Shown: piece by piece, positions 44,117 to 52,799 of the stretch
Position numbering within the stretch: position 1 is the stretch's first letter
Layout: each line of letters begins with the position of its first letter
From: Calothrix sp. PCC 7103
GTDB lineage: Bacteria; Cyanobacteriota; Cyanobacteriia; Cyanobacteriales; Nostocaceae
Assembly (NCBI RefSeq): GCF_000331305.1
Contig: NZ_KB217478.1
Coordinates: 6,187,646 to 6,251,645 of the forward strand
Direction: 5' to 3'
Length of the DNA stretch: 64,000 bases
Notes under the pieces: generated by a model
Told to the model about the DNA's origin: nothing
The model's database searches: none
Seen by the model: only the letters and a program-made list of their open reading frames with translations
Translations under genes and position numbers: made by a program

Positions 44117-45259
44117 TTACACCAATCTAGAATCAGGAAAAATTACTGTTAATTCTCTTTCAAAATCATGGAAAACACTCATTGCATGTTGTAAAGCAGA
44201 TTTCTCATCTTTCACAGCATTGAGAGCTTCCTCTCTTTTGTTTTGAGCCTTTTTCCCCATTATGCCTAACACTCCATTCTTTAAAAAGCCATTAGTAAAA
44301 GATGCAACTCTTGTAACATTTTTAATCATTTGAAGTTCTTCATTACCAAGAAAATTCAGTATTACTCCAAATGAAGTTAAACCTAATCCTAATACATCTG
44401 AAAAGCTAGCTAAAGTATCAAGCCAAGCATTATTCTCTTTACCCTGTTCCTCAATTTGCTTTTGTTTTGCTTGAGCTTCTTTAATTAATTGTTTCAACTT
44501 ATCTGGAAAAACGCAAGCAATAGGATATTGAACTAACCAAGGAGAAGGTATTGCACCAGGATTTTTCTTCATACTTCCATCTGGTTGCAAAATCGCATAA
44601 TCAAAACCGACAGAGCTAACTGGAATAAATCGTACAGGAGAAGCTATACTGTTTCGACTAGCAATCAAATTATCAAACTCAGGAATAGTTCTAAGTTTAG
44701 AAAATACTTGAGATAAAGGAAATTTCTTACCAAAAATATCCCACTTACTAATCACGAAATGAATGGGAGCAGAAGAAATATGCATTCGTTTAATAATGCT
44801 AGGTAAATCCACTTTCAAAAAGGTATTTACTAGTGACTCATTATTACCAGTTAACCAAGCGTGAATTTTGTAGCCATCAAGCAAACCTAAAATTACATCA
44901 GCTTGTTTAACTACTTCCTCAAAATCTGAATCTTCATCTGAATCTTCATCTGAATCTGTCAGACGACCTCCAGCATAGTCGTAGTACGTAAATTGACAAA
45001 CAGTATAGTTATCAAGGTTTTCCGTTTGCACACAACAATTAAAAGTCCATTCTGAAATATTTTTTGTTCCTAGAGGCCAACTATCTCCAGTAATTAAATG
45101 TGTATAAGTTGAGTTAAGTAATTTTCGTTGCTGTGGATTATCAACTTCTAACTTGAAAGTACTATTTTTTTGAATAGACAGTTGCTTAAACATACTAGCA
45201 AGAAATACGGTTTTTCCAGCGCCAGATGCTCCTAGTGTTAAAATCTTGAAGTTCTTCAT
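44117..45259 (-). CDS. P-loop GTPase, paralogue 1
   Basis: A 380-residue protein with P-loop GASGAGKT (10-17), DYAGG (94-98) and SKWD (171-174), so a likely GTPase. An acidic insert DSDEDSDEDSD (102-112) follows the switch; it comes from a 12-bp tandem repeat. A coiled stretch (about 258-280) and a moderately hydrophobic segment (about 285-310) precede the C-terminal domain (SALQHAMSVFHDFERELTVI). It shares its layout and several motifs (TVFLAS, GDSWPLGT/GESWPPGT, WTFNCCV, RFIPVSSVG/RLIPISSVG) with the downstream paralogue. It opens the cassette, and 64 bp separate it from gene two. The only GGCGCC in the cassette is in gene two, suggesting acquired DNA. Confidence 0.8.
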   Translation of the reverse strand: MKNFKILTLGASGAGKTVFLASMFKQLSIQKNSTFKLEVDNPQQRKLLNSTYTHLITGDSWPLGTKNISEWTFNCCVQTENLDNYTVCQFTYYDYAGGRLTDSDEDSDEDSDFEEVVKQADVILGLLDGYKIHAWLTGNNESLVNTFLKVDLPSIIKRMHISSAPIHFVISKWDIFGKKFPLSQVFSKLRTIPEFDNLIASRNSIASPVRFIPVSSVGFDYAILQPDGSMKKNPGAIPSPWLVQYPIACVFPDKLKQLIKEAQAKQKQIEEQGKENNAWLDTLASFSDVLGLGLTSFGVILNFLGNEELQMIKNVTRVASFTNGFLKNGVLGIMGKKAQNKREEALNAVKDEKSALQHAMSVFHDFERELTVIFPDSRLV

Positions 45260-45317
45260 ATTATGTTTTATGACTTATAAATTAACAAATTGAGCGGTAT
45301 GGTCATCTATGTACAAA

Positions 45318-45434
45318 CTAAGATCCAGTAACTGAATATTGATCGATAAGTCCCTCAGCTACACCTCCACTTACTGGGATTTCCACATACTGTCCTTGGA
45401 AATCGCGATGCTCATATAGGTAAACATTGGACAT
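45318..45434 (-). CDS. Short beta/gamma-crystallin-like ORF, probably truncated
   Basis: A 38-codon frame from ATG 45434: MSNVYLYEHRDFQGQYVEIP followed by VSGGVAEGLIDQYSVTGS. The pattern VYLYEHRDFQGQYVEI is the first half of a Greek-key crystallin motif, and intact domains are at least twice as long, so this is likely a truncated gene. Its upstream 110 bp match the leader of the secreted protein gene at 58905. No good ribosome site is seen. Confidence 0.5.
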   Translation of the reverse strand: MSNVYLYEHRDFQGQYVEIPVSGGVAEGLIDQYSVTGS

Positions 45435-45491
45435 AATTTTTTTTCATTTTAAGAAATTTAGTTGTTGGTTTATCGAAGGTCAAGATTGTTT

Positions 45492-45540
45492 TTCTTCTTG
45501 ATAAGTAATAGGTTGATGTAAATTCAACTTATGCAGAGAG
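45492..45540 (-). promoter_or_regulatory. Shared CTGCATAA leader, copy at 45.5 kb
   Basis: Read on the minus strand: TCTCTGCATAAGTTGAATTT, then a CCTATTACTTATCAAG block, and farther down CAATCTTGACCTTCGATAAA. The motif core (45528-45536) lies 94 bp before the crystallin-like ATG. The same order of blocks occurs at 58790-58862. Confidence 0.6.
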
Positions 45541-46048
45541 CTAACAATTCGTGGTCAGGAAAAACCACTTAGTTATTATTATTTTTTCAAAAAATATACA
45601 GATATCCGTAAAATCCTTGTAGACACGTGTTCACGTAGTGTCCCGCAGGGAAAATTTACCTTCGGTAAGCTTCGCTAACACGTCTCTACATCTAACGCGC
45701 GAGCGCAGTATTCCCTAGGCGGATTTTGGACTGATTAGCTCATCAAAATGTCCAATTTCTGAATGTCCTTTGCATTCAAATTAATCAGCGTTGGCTGCAT
45801 CAAAAACTTGTTGTGCGGTAATAATATTGAGTTCCGGAAACGATGGGGTAATGATGTGGAAAACGATGTCAAGCTCTATTTAGCTATATAACGTTTTCTG
45901 TAAGTAATATTTTATCTATCATCAAATAGAGGCGCCAGCTTCCGTAACAATCTTGGTACAATACGTAGAATAGATTAAAGCTTGATGGTAGTTAAAAAAA
46001 CTTTTAACTATTTGTTTAGAAATAATTAACTATCTATCTATATAGTAT

Positions 46049-46769
46049 ATGAAGAAAATCTTGATATTATCAGCCAATCCGAAGGATACATCGAAACTAC
46101 GCCTTGATGAGGAAGTGCAGGAAATTGAAGCTGGGTTAGAACGTTGTAAATATCGCTCAGAGTTTGAAATTATTTCTAAATGGGCAGTGCGTCCTGATAC
46201 TTTGCGTCAAGCAATGCTTGACCATGAACCGGAAATTGTTCACTTTTGTGGACATGGTGCTGGTGTTGATGGTTTGGCGTTGGAGAATAAGTTAGGGGAG
46301 ATGCAATTAGTCAGTACAAACTCACTAGGAGGGCTATTTAAACTGTTTGAAGGCAAGATTAAGTGTGTTGTTCTCAATGCCTGTTATAGTGAAGCACAAT
46401 CTGAGGCAATTAAACAGCACGTTGACTGGGTAGTAGGTATGAACCAAGCGATTGGGGATAAAGCTGCAGTTCAGTTTGCTAAAGGATTTTATGATGCTTT
46501 AGGCGCCGGTAGGTCATATGAGGATGCATTTGCCTTTGGTTGTAATGCAATTGATTTAGAAGAAATTCCCGAAGCTTCAACTCCAGTTATGAAAAGCAAG
46601 AATTCTGGTAGCCAAACGATTATACCAGTACAAGAACCCAAAGAGGCGCCAGTAATCCGGGGTGAAAATCTATATTCAGAGGTACGCGCACTTAGCAGCG
46701 TATCAAAACCATTGAAAACTTCAGCAACTCTTCTAGAAAACCCAGAAGGACAAGTACCGCTGAAATCTT
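46049..46769 (+). pseudogene. CHAT domain joined to a lost AAA_35 ATPase domain (5' part)
   Basis: Residues 1-175 form a CHAT caspase-like domain: LILSANPKDTSKLRLDEEVQ, His69 in HFCGHG, Cys112 in VVLNACYSEAQ, VVGMNQAIGDKAAVQFAKGF. A linker follows to PEGQVPLKS, the typical entry to an AAA_35 ATPase domain, and coding then runs into an ISL3-type relic at 46770. The domain's last residues reappear at 46965, so about 300 residues are missing. The CHAT part itself looks intact and could still be translated as a 245-residue protein ending inside the relic. Confidence 0.8.
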
Positions 46770-46963
46770 GGCTCTTCCGTAGTTAGCGTGCTAAATATGT
46801 TGGAAAATTAGCTTATAATCCTTACTATGCTTATTTTACAGCCATTATTCCCATTATAAAAATAAAATTACTGAAATTTCAACTATAAAAGCCTGTAAGC
46901 CTTGAAAATAAAGGATAATTATCGATTTTAATTAAAATTTAGCACGCTATATACGAAAGAACC
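46770..46963. mobile_element. 194-bp ISL3-related MITE or relic
   Basis: The left end (GGCTCTTCCGTAGTTAGCGT) and the complement of the right end (GGTTCTTTCGTATATAGCGT) are inverted repeats of about 27 bp, matching the ISL3 end at 34570. The interior is AT-rich and non-coding. The flanking 8-mers do not match, and the host gene has lost about 300 codons across it. This indicates deletion between two insertions or an adjacent deletion. Confidence 0.8.
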
Positions 46964-46964
46964 A

Positions 46965-47138
46965 GAATTATTGGCAGCATTTAAACAAGTGCTTGCAGCT
47001 TCAAAACCCGTAGATGTGGGAACGACAGCAGCATTTAAACTCCGGAGTATGGGACTGGTTAAATTACAAGGAAACTCTGTGGCGCCAAAATGTCATTTAT
47101 ATAGAAAATATTTCAGCGCGCGCTTGGAGGTTGTATGA
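46965..47138 (+). pseudogene. AAA_35 ATPase C-terminal remnant
   Basis: An open stretch in frame with no start: ELLAAFKQVLAASKPVDVGT, FKLRSMGLVKLQGNSVAP, LYRKYFSARLEVV. This is the usual end of a cyanobacterial AAA_35 (AAA-like) domain, and it completes the truncated CHAT gene upstream. Its TGA overlaps the next gene's ATG as ATGA, with GGAGG just before, so the two genes were once translationally coupled. Confidence 0.75.
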
Positions 47139-47418
47139 CACAGTACCAAGTCGGTGGAAGTCTTCCTCCGAATGCTCCAATTTATGTTAGGCGTCAAGCT
47201 GACGAAGATTTGTATGAAAGCTTAAAAGCGGGTGATTTTTGCTACATCCTCAACTCCCGGCAAATGGGCAAGTCGAGTTTGCGGGTAAAGGTAATGCAGC
47301 GGTTAGTTTCCGAAGGTTTTGCTTGTGCAGCAGTTGATATTACAGCGATTGGAACAGCCGATATTACCTCAGAACAATGGTATGCTGGGGTAATTGATAC
47401 CTTGGTAGGTATTTTTAA

Positions 47419-47593
47419 CCCACTTTCCGCACTTCATCGTGTAATACACGTAGATTTCCAATATTCTGCTAATCAGAGTTAGATAATAAACAAAAATAGC
47501 CACTAATTAACAGTATTAATACTTAATTAACGCTCATAATTAGGAATTATTCTTGAATAACAGCGTACTACATATTGAAGTGCGGAATATGGG
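47419..47593. mobile_element. 175-bp MITE with 18-bp ends and TTTTAA duplication
   Basis: The left end CCCACTTTCCGCACTTCA (47419-47436) and the complement of the right end, CCCATATTCCGCACTTCA, match at 16 of 18 positions. TTTTAA is repeated at 47413-47418 and 47594-47599. The interior is non-coding and AT-rich. Excision with one TTTTAA restores IFKLYKEFDL, matching VFKLYRDFDL in the paralogue. No autonomous partner with these ends was seen in the window. Confidence 0.9.
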
Positions 47594-48068
47594 TTTTAAG
47601 CTTTACAAAGAGTTTGATTTAGAAACTTGGTGGCAAGAAAATAGTTTACTATCCCCTGTGCAAAAGCTGGGTAAATTTATTGATACAATTTTATTAGTGA
47701 AAATTCCTAATCAAATCATCATTTTTATTGATGAAATTGATAGTCTTCTGAGCTTAGATTTTAAAGATGATTTTTTTGCAGCAATTCGTGCGTGTTATAA
47801 CAAAAGAGTTGATAAACCAGAATATAAACGATTAACTTTTGCCTTACTGGGGGTAGCAACTCCTTCAGATTTAATCAGTGATAAAAACCGCACACCATTT
47901 AATTTAGGGACAGCAATTCAACTAAATGGTTTTGAATTGCACGAAGCGGCGCCATTAGCACAAGGTTTAAAAGATAATTCTCAAGAAATATTACAAACCG
48001 TATTGAATTGGACAGGAGGACAGCCATTTTTAACCCAGAAAGTATTGAAAATTTTAGCAAACCATAAT

Positions 48069-48096
48069 GTAGAGACCGTATTAATTCGGTCTCTAC
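48069..48096. repeat. Palindrome inserted in frame in an ATPase gene
   Basis: GTAGAGACCG (48069-48078) and CGGTCTCTAC (48087-48096) are perfect arms around TATTAATT. Compared with the paralogue (NNDAKSVEDIIKNKIINNW), the protein here is exactly ten residues longer (VETVLIRSLHAKW...), so a unit of about 30 bp entered without breaking the frame. Confidence 0.65.
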
Positions 48097-48947
48097 ACGC
48101 CAAATGGGTTTCACAAATCATCCAAACCCAGATTATAGACAACTGGGAAACCCAAGACGAACCAGAACACCTAAGAACAATACGCGACAGACTTCTTCGC
48201 AACGAAAAGCGCGCGGGTAGGCTATTAAGACTATATCAACAAATTATCTTATCCTCTCTTACTAAAGATTCTCAAGAAGTCTCTGGAATAGCAGGGGATA
48301 ACACACCAGAACAAATGGAACTGCGGTTAACAGGGTTAGTAGTAAAGCGAGATGGCAAACTACAAGTATATAACCCCATCTATCAAAAAATATTTAATAC
48401 AGATTGGGTAGAAAAAGAACTAGCAAAACTGCGCCCCTATTCCCAAACCTTGAATGCTTGGTTAGAATCAAACCGTAAAGATGAGTCACGGTTGTTACAA
48501 GGACAAGCTTTACAAGATGCCTTAAATTGGGCAAATGATAAAAGTTTAAGCGATATAGATTATCAGTATTTAGGCGCCAGTCAGGAACTAGATAAGCAAG
48601 AAGTTAAATTTGCTCTAGCAGAAACGGAGAAAAAAGCACAGCAAATTGTTGCAGATGCCCAAAGGAAAGCCAAACGCACTAATCGCATTAGTTTGACTAT
48701 ATTATCAGTGGCTGTTATTGGGGCAATAGGAGCGGGTTGGTATGCACAAAAATTCATTGAAAACGTAGAGACAACTGCTACTGTGGAACGGCAAGGTAAT
48801 GATGCATTAAAACTGTTTGATGCTTCTCAAATAGATGCGTTAATTTTAGCAATGGGCGCCGGACAAGATTTACAAAAGCTGGTTGGAAAAAATACCCCCA
48901 TCGCAAACTATCCTGTCACCAGCCCCATTGTCGCTTTAGATGGCATT

Positions 48948-51086
48948 TTAAGTAAAATTCAGGAACGCAATCAACTCACTGGGTATACAAGTATTGTCAA
49001 CAACGCCGTTCAATGTTGGATTCTCCTGGGAGATAGCCGTGATATCGCTTGTTGATAGCCGACTTGGGTCAAGTAAACTTGGGTTTGTACCATCAACCCC
49101 TAATTGTCTCGCTAAGTCTTCTCGACTAAGTGGCGCCACACCAAAAAGACTAATCGCGTTAATTTGAACTTTGCCACCACTACCGCTAAACGCATTCGCA
49201 GTAATATCATTGTTTTCTTGAGGTGGCGCCACAATAAAACCAGTAGGAATATCAATATTAATATTGCCACCATCCCCAAGAGTATCCAACTTACCTGCCG
49301 ATGTTGATATTTGACTACCTCTACGCATTAGTAATAAATCACTTAAGAGTAAATTTATATTGCCGCCCCTACCAAAGTCAGCTTCAGATATGAATTTACC
49401 TTGGTTATCTAAAATTATCGAACGAGCTTGGACTTTAAGGGCGCCTGCTGAACCGATATTGTTTATATCACTTGAAGAGTAAATAAAATTGTTCGCAACC
49501 ACACTGCTAAGATTCACTTCGGCTTTATCACGTACAATTAATTGCTGCGTATTAAGTTCCAAGTTTCCAGCATTTCCAGTTCCAGTAGTCGAAGTAAATA
49601 AACCACTAACTTTAGAATTATTTCTACCATAAAATCCACCAGCTAGTTCTATGGAATCTCTGGCGTGTACAGTTAAATTTCCTCCTTGTCCAGTAGCTGG
49701 TATATATTGGTTAGAAGTTGTTAGATAATCCCCTTGTGAAGAAGTGGATATCCTTGCCCCACCCTGAATATTCAATCCTAAAGTATTAACTATTACTTCA
49801 CCAGCAGTTCCAGTCGCGTAAGCTATACTCATAATTTCACTGGGTATAAATAAATCACGATTTATACCTGGTAATGTCAAAGAATAACCACCAGTAAGTT
49901 CCACATAGTCAGCGTTTACTGTCAATTGCCCTCCCAACCCTGAACCCCGATTATAAGTTAATACTTGCGCTCCATCTTTAATAACAAGCTTGGGAGTTGT
50001 AATCGTTAAGGAAGGGGCGTCACCCAAACTGTTTGTTCCAATTACCAAGGGGGTACCACCATTACTAATTAGTTCTACAAGCTCTGTTGCAGTCACGGTC
50101 AAATTTCCTCCTTTTAAGGAGCCGAGCGTTGCAGTCAAAATACTTGAACCACCATTAATTAGTATGTTCCTTCCTGCAAGTTGAATACTACCGCCACCTT
50201 CGCCACTGGCATCTACAAGCGATGGGATTTTAGTTCGCTCGCTTATTTGGATGTCTTGGAAATTTTGGATACCTTCGTTTCCGGCATACCAACCTTGTAA
50301 GGAGGAGTGCAAACTTACATTACTATCACTACCTACACTTAATAACTCAATTCTTCCCCCTGGTGCTGTTAAATTACCACCATTTAATATTACATCGCCA
50401 CCAACAAGTGCTAAAGTTTTGCCTATGGACACTTGTAAACCAACTGGATAACTTAAACTGTTGGTTTTGCTATCTGGACTTGCTTGAGATGTTAAATAGA
50501 TAGGATTTGCGGTTTTTCCAAATTGTAATCCTTCTGGAACACTTACTTTTAGCACTTCTTGGGGTTTAGTATCTGTGGCGCTAAACTTACTACCATCAGC
50601 AAAATTGAGGCTTGATGCTGTACTTGCTATAAATGACCCTCCAATATTTAATTCGGCGTTATTACCAAAAATAATTCCGTTCGGATTAATAAAAAAAAGA
50701 TTGGCTGCACCGTTTGCTTTAATTACACCATCAATATTAGAAATTTTAGAACCGGTCACTCGACTTATAATGTTTTGAATATCTAGGTTATTGTTAAAAT
50801 AACCTGTATTTTTGGTACGTATAGAAAATTCTTCAAAACTATGAAATAGATTACTTCCTAATAGAGTTCCTCCATTGATAATTTGACTATTATTAATAGT
50901 TTGGACACGGGAATTACTAGGTAAAGTAGCGTCTGGAATGATTTGAGCAACAGCAAAGTTTTCTCTTAAAGCTATTACTCCACAACAAATTACGCCTAAA
51001 ATTCTCAAACGGCTACTGAAAAGACTGTTCATAATTATATGTGCATTCCCAATAATTATCGATTTACATACGATGCTTATCATCAA
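48948..51086 (-). CDS. TpsA-type adhesin, C-terminally truncated
   Basis: A 712-residue secreted beta-helix protein. The start may be M20 (MNSLFSSRLRILGVICCGVI), which opens the signal peptide ending FAVAQ. The TPS domain follows with IIPDATLPSNSRVQTI, NLFHSFEEFSI, IISRVTGSKISNIDGVI and NPNGIIFG. The repetitive body carries G/N/S/T-rich strands (GEGGGSIQLAGRNILINGG). It ends abruptly after NPTLNGVVDNT; the last dozen residues (CIPSELIAFLNF) are antisense to the truncated ATPase gene. By comparison with the paralogue at 25993 about 100 residues of C-terminal cap are missing. It may still be secreted through the TpsB at 17.8 kb. Confidence 0.87.
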   Translation of the reverse strand: MMISIVCKSIIIGNAHIIMNSLFSSRLRILGVICCGVIALRENFAVAQIIPDATLPSNSRVQTINNSQIINGGTLLGSNLFHSFEEFSIRTKNTGYFNNNLDIQNIISRVTGSKISNIDGVIKANGAANLFFINPNGIIFGNNAELNIGGSFIASTASSLNFADGSKFSATDTKPQEVLKVSVPEGLQFGKTANPIYLTSQASPDSKTNSLSYPVGLQVSIGKTLALVGGDVILNGGNLTAPGGRIELLSVGSDSNVSLHSSLQGWYAGNEGIQNFQDIQISERTKIPSLVDASGEGGGSIQLAGRNILINGGSSILTATLGSLKGGNLTVTATELVELISNGGTPLVIGTNSLGDAPSLTITTPKLVIKDGAQVLTYNRGSGLGGQLTVNADYVELTGGYSLTLPGINRDLFIPSEIMSIAYATGTAGEVIVNTLGLNIQGGARISTSSQGDYLTTSNQYIPATGQGGNLTVHARDSIELAGGFYGRNNSKVSGLFTSTTGTGNAGNLELNTQQLIVRDKAEVNLSSVVANNFIYSSSDINNIGSAGALKVQARSIILDNQGKFISEADFGRGGNINLLLSDLLLMRRGSQISTSAGKLDTLGDGGNINIDIPTGFIVAPPQENNDITANAFSGSGGKVQINAISLFGVAPLSREDLARQLGVDGTNPSLLDPSRLSTSDITAISQENPTLNGVVDNTCIPSELIAFLNFT

Positions 51087-52010
51087 GTTAACTTGATAAT
51101 GGATTGATTATTATTGGTATATTTTACAACGATATGGCATGTAAAACTTCTATATTTTAATATAATACCTTGTATTCCACACAAGTATGTAGGATAAGCA
51201 GTAGCCCATCCTACATATTTAAAAATTCTTTAGCAATGATTAAAATTTACTATGTAGTGTACTAATTAACATATGGAGCATCCTAGAGGATTACCAGTTG
51301 TTGGGCAAGGTCTTACTGTTACGCATTGGTTGCTATTGGACTGAATCTCAGGTTTTATACTTTCTTGTAAAACTTCCTGTATCTGTTCACTATAAAGTTC
51401 AAACGTAGTAGCTTCCATTAATTCCCTTCCTTCAAGTTGTTGCTCATTATTACCTTCACTAATTTGAGGTGTAGTTAAAGCTATTACTCCACAACAAATT
51501 ACGCCTAAAACTCGCAAGCTGCTACTGAAAACACTGTTCATAATTATACATGCCTCCACAACAATGATTGATTTACATACGGATGCTTATCTTTTGCGTT
51601 AACTTGATAATAGATTGATTATCATTGGTACATTTTACAACGATATGGCACGTAAAACATAAAACTTGTATATTCTGATATAATCTGTTTTATTTCTACA
51701 TAAGCATGTAGGATAAGCAATAGCATATCCTACATACTTAAAGATTCTTAAACTCGTGATTAAAATTTCCTATATAGCGTACTAGTTAAAAGATACTAAG
51801 CATCCTTGAGGATTACCAGTTGGTGGGCAAGGTTTTATTGTTATGCATTGGTTCCCCTGAAGCTTAATCTTAGGTTTTATACTTTCTTGCAAAGCTTCCT
51901 GTATCTGTTCACTGTGAAGTTCAGACACAGTAGCTCCTACTAATTCCTTTCCTTCAACTTGTTGCTCATTATTACCTTCACTAATTTGAGGTGTAGTTAA
52001 ATATTGGACT
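51005..52010. repeat. Tandem duplication of a ~510-bp unit
   Basis: 51005-51530 and 51520-52010 align over most of their length: a TGTTCATAATTATA start region, 'cattttacaacgatatggca', 'tgtaggataagcaatagc', and the coding end of a small peptide gene. The left edge carries the signal-peptide codons of tpsA2, which explains why the first peptide and tpsA2 share their N-terminus. Confidence 0.7.
51266..51541 (-). CDS. Small exported Cys-containing peptide, copy 1
   Basis: The likely start is ATG 51541 (MNSVFSSSLRVLGVICCGVI), a signal segment nearly identical to that of the adjacent tpsA2 gene. The mature part is TTPQISEGNNEQQLEGRELM..., an acidic Glu/Gln-rich helix, ending in a compact tail with four cysteines (QCVTVRPCPTTGNPLGCSIC). 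The leader-plus-Cys-tail shape recalls peptide precursors, but no modification or transport genes are adjacent and no family was recognised. It may also be a small structural or toxin-like secreted protein. The next copy upstream is 62-75% similar by eye. Confidence 0.55.
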   Translation of the reverse strand: MNSVFSSSLRVLGVICCGVIALTTPQISEGNNEQQLEGRELMEATTFELYSEQIQEVLQESIKPEIQSNSNQCVTVRPCPTTGNPLGCSIC

Positions 52011-52018
52011 TTGGACAA
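51782..52018 (-). CDS. Small Cys-containing peptide, copy 2
   Basis: A 78-residue paralogue of the preceding gene: TTPQISEGNNEQQVEGKELV and the tail QCITIKPCPPTGNPQGCLVS, with three cysteines where copy 1 has four. The start is a TTG (MSKVQYL in translation) and the signal segment of copy 1 is absent; the sequence changes abruptly at the Leu before TTPQ. Either copy 2 is the original cytosolic form or it lost its signal when copy 1 gained one by recombination with tpsA2. Confidence 0.5.
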   Translation of the reverse strand: MSKVQYLTTPQISEGNNEQQVEGKELVGATVSELHSEQIQEALQESIKPKIKLQGNQCITIKPCPPTGNPQGCLVSFN

Positions 52019-52223
52019 AAAATGTTTGTTCGCGTACTAATATCTTGAACAACATCTACATTGTTTTTATTTATATTTTTCCTTTTATTAGATTAATTTC
52101 GCTGAACATTAATTTGAACTAGTATAAACATTGGTACTAAACGATTGGTTATAAAAATAGCTATCAGTGATTCAATACATCGTATTATCAAGACGAACTA
52201 TATACCAAACCGACTGATGAGCT

Positions 52224-52790
52224 ATGCAAAAATTAAATCATAATCAATTAATAGCGCAATTTCGCTCTTTTCGACAACGTTTACGTAAATTGTTTAAGTC
52301 ATACGGTGATAGTATTATTGATTTAATTGATGCTTTAGCTAGTAACTCAAACGGTGCTTCTTCTCCTGTTGAGTTATCTTTAAGTCCTTTATTTGAAAGA
52401 ACTTATAGTTCTATCTATAAAGCGATTGAAAATTCCTTTAGTTTTAATGATAACAAGAAAAAGAAGAGAAATAAGCTAAAGAATTTAACTCGGCTGATAG
52501 CTGAAGTTACGCCCCAACCGGATAAACGTCCTTTTTATTTATTCACAACAGATACGACCCCCCCACCCGCGTCCTTATTCTCCAACTCTAAGAGAAAGAA
52601 GTTATGTTTATCAACCAAATACTGTTAAAGGTAACAAACCCATTGGCACTGGTCATGCTTTTTCATTTGTCTCACTTCTGCCAGAGAAAGATTCAAGAAC
52701 TGAGGCACCCTGGTCAATTCCACTGTCAGCAGAAAGAATACCAACTGATAAAAAAGGTATAAATATTGGCATTGATCAAAGATAAAATTG
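52224..52790 (+). pseudogene. Transposase 5' part, frameshifted
   Basis: The ORF from ATG 52224 (MQKLNHNQLIAQFRSFRQRL) reads a transposase-like N-terminus to DTTPPPAS. At a seven-C run ('gacccccccac', about 52557) the frame shifts, and the correct frame continues RPYSPTLRERSYVYQPNTVK, GTGHAFSFVSLLPEKDSRTE, and NIGIDQ at about 52785, where coding similarity ends. It resembles IS4/IS701-type transposases, where an Asp motif (TDTTP) begins the catalytic fold. The C-terminal two thirds and both ends are missing. Confidence 0.65.
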
Positions 52791-52799
52791 TTTCTCCAA

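Larger units (their letters stand above)
45260..46048. other. 789-bp region with relic ORF and repeats
   Basis: The region holds the crystallin-like short ORF (45318-45434), its shared leader (45465-45550), and a palindrome-rich dispersed repeat at about 45620-45700 ('gtcccgcagggaaaattt', 'accttcggtaagcttcgc', 'taacacgtctctaca'). A minus-strand open stretch at 45746-45835 (FHIITPSFPELNIITAQQVF) ends in a stop and may be another relic. GGCGCC occurs at 45931. No full gene is present. Confidence 0.5.
47135..49055 (+). pseudogene. AAA_35 ATPase of WD40 type, MITE-interrupted and truncated
   Basis: It starts MTQYQVGGSLPPNAPIYVRR with the ATPase P-loop region SRQMGKSSLRVKVMQRL. It breaks after VGIF at a 175-bp MITE and resumes KLYKEFDLETWWQENSLLSP, with Walker B IIFIDEIDSLL. 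Removing 47419-47599 restores 580 codons in one frame. A TM helix (ILSVAVIGAIGAGWYAQ) precedes the C-terminal linker. After ERNQLTGY (about 48986) the expected WD40 propeller is absent and the frame runs into antisense tpsA2 sequence. A 30-bp palindrome (48069-48096) is inserted in frame. The paralogue at 54863-56689 is its inverted, uninterrupted counterpart. Confidence 0.88.

Noticed and set aside
45746-45835. Open stretch FHIITPSFPELNIITAQQVF on the minus strand, looking like the end of a peptide gene
   Set aside because: No start, no ribosome site and no recognised family; kept only as a remark on the gap.
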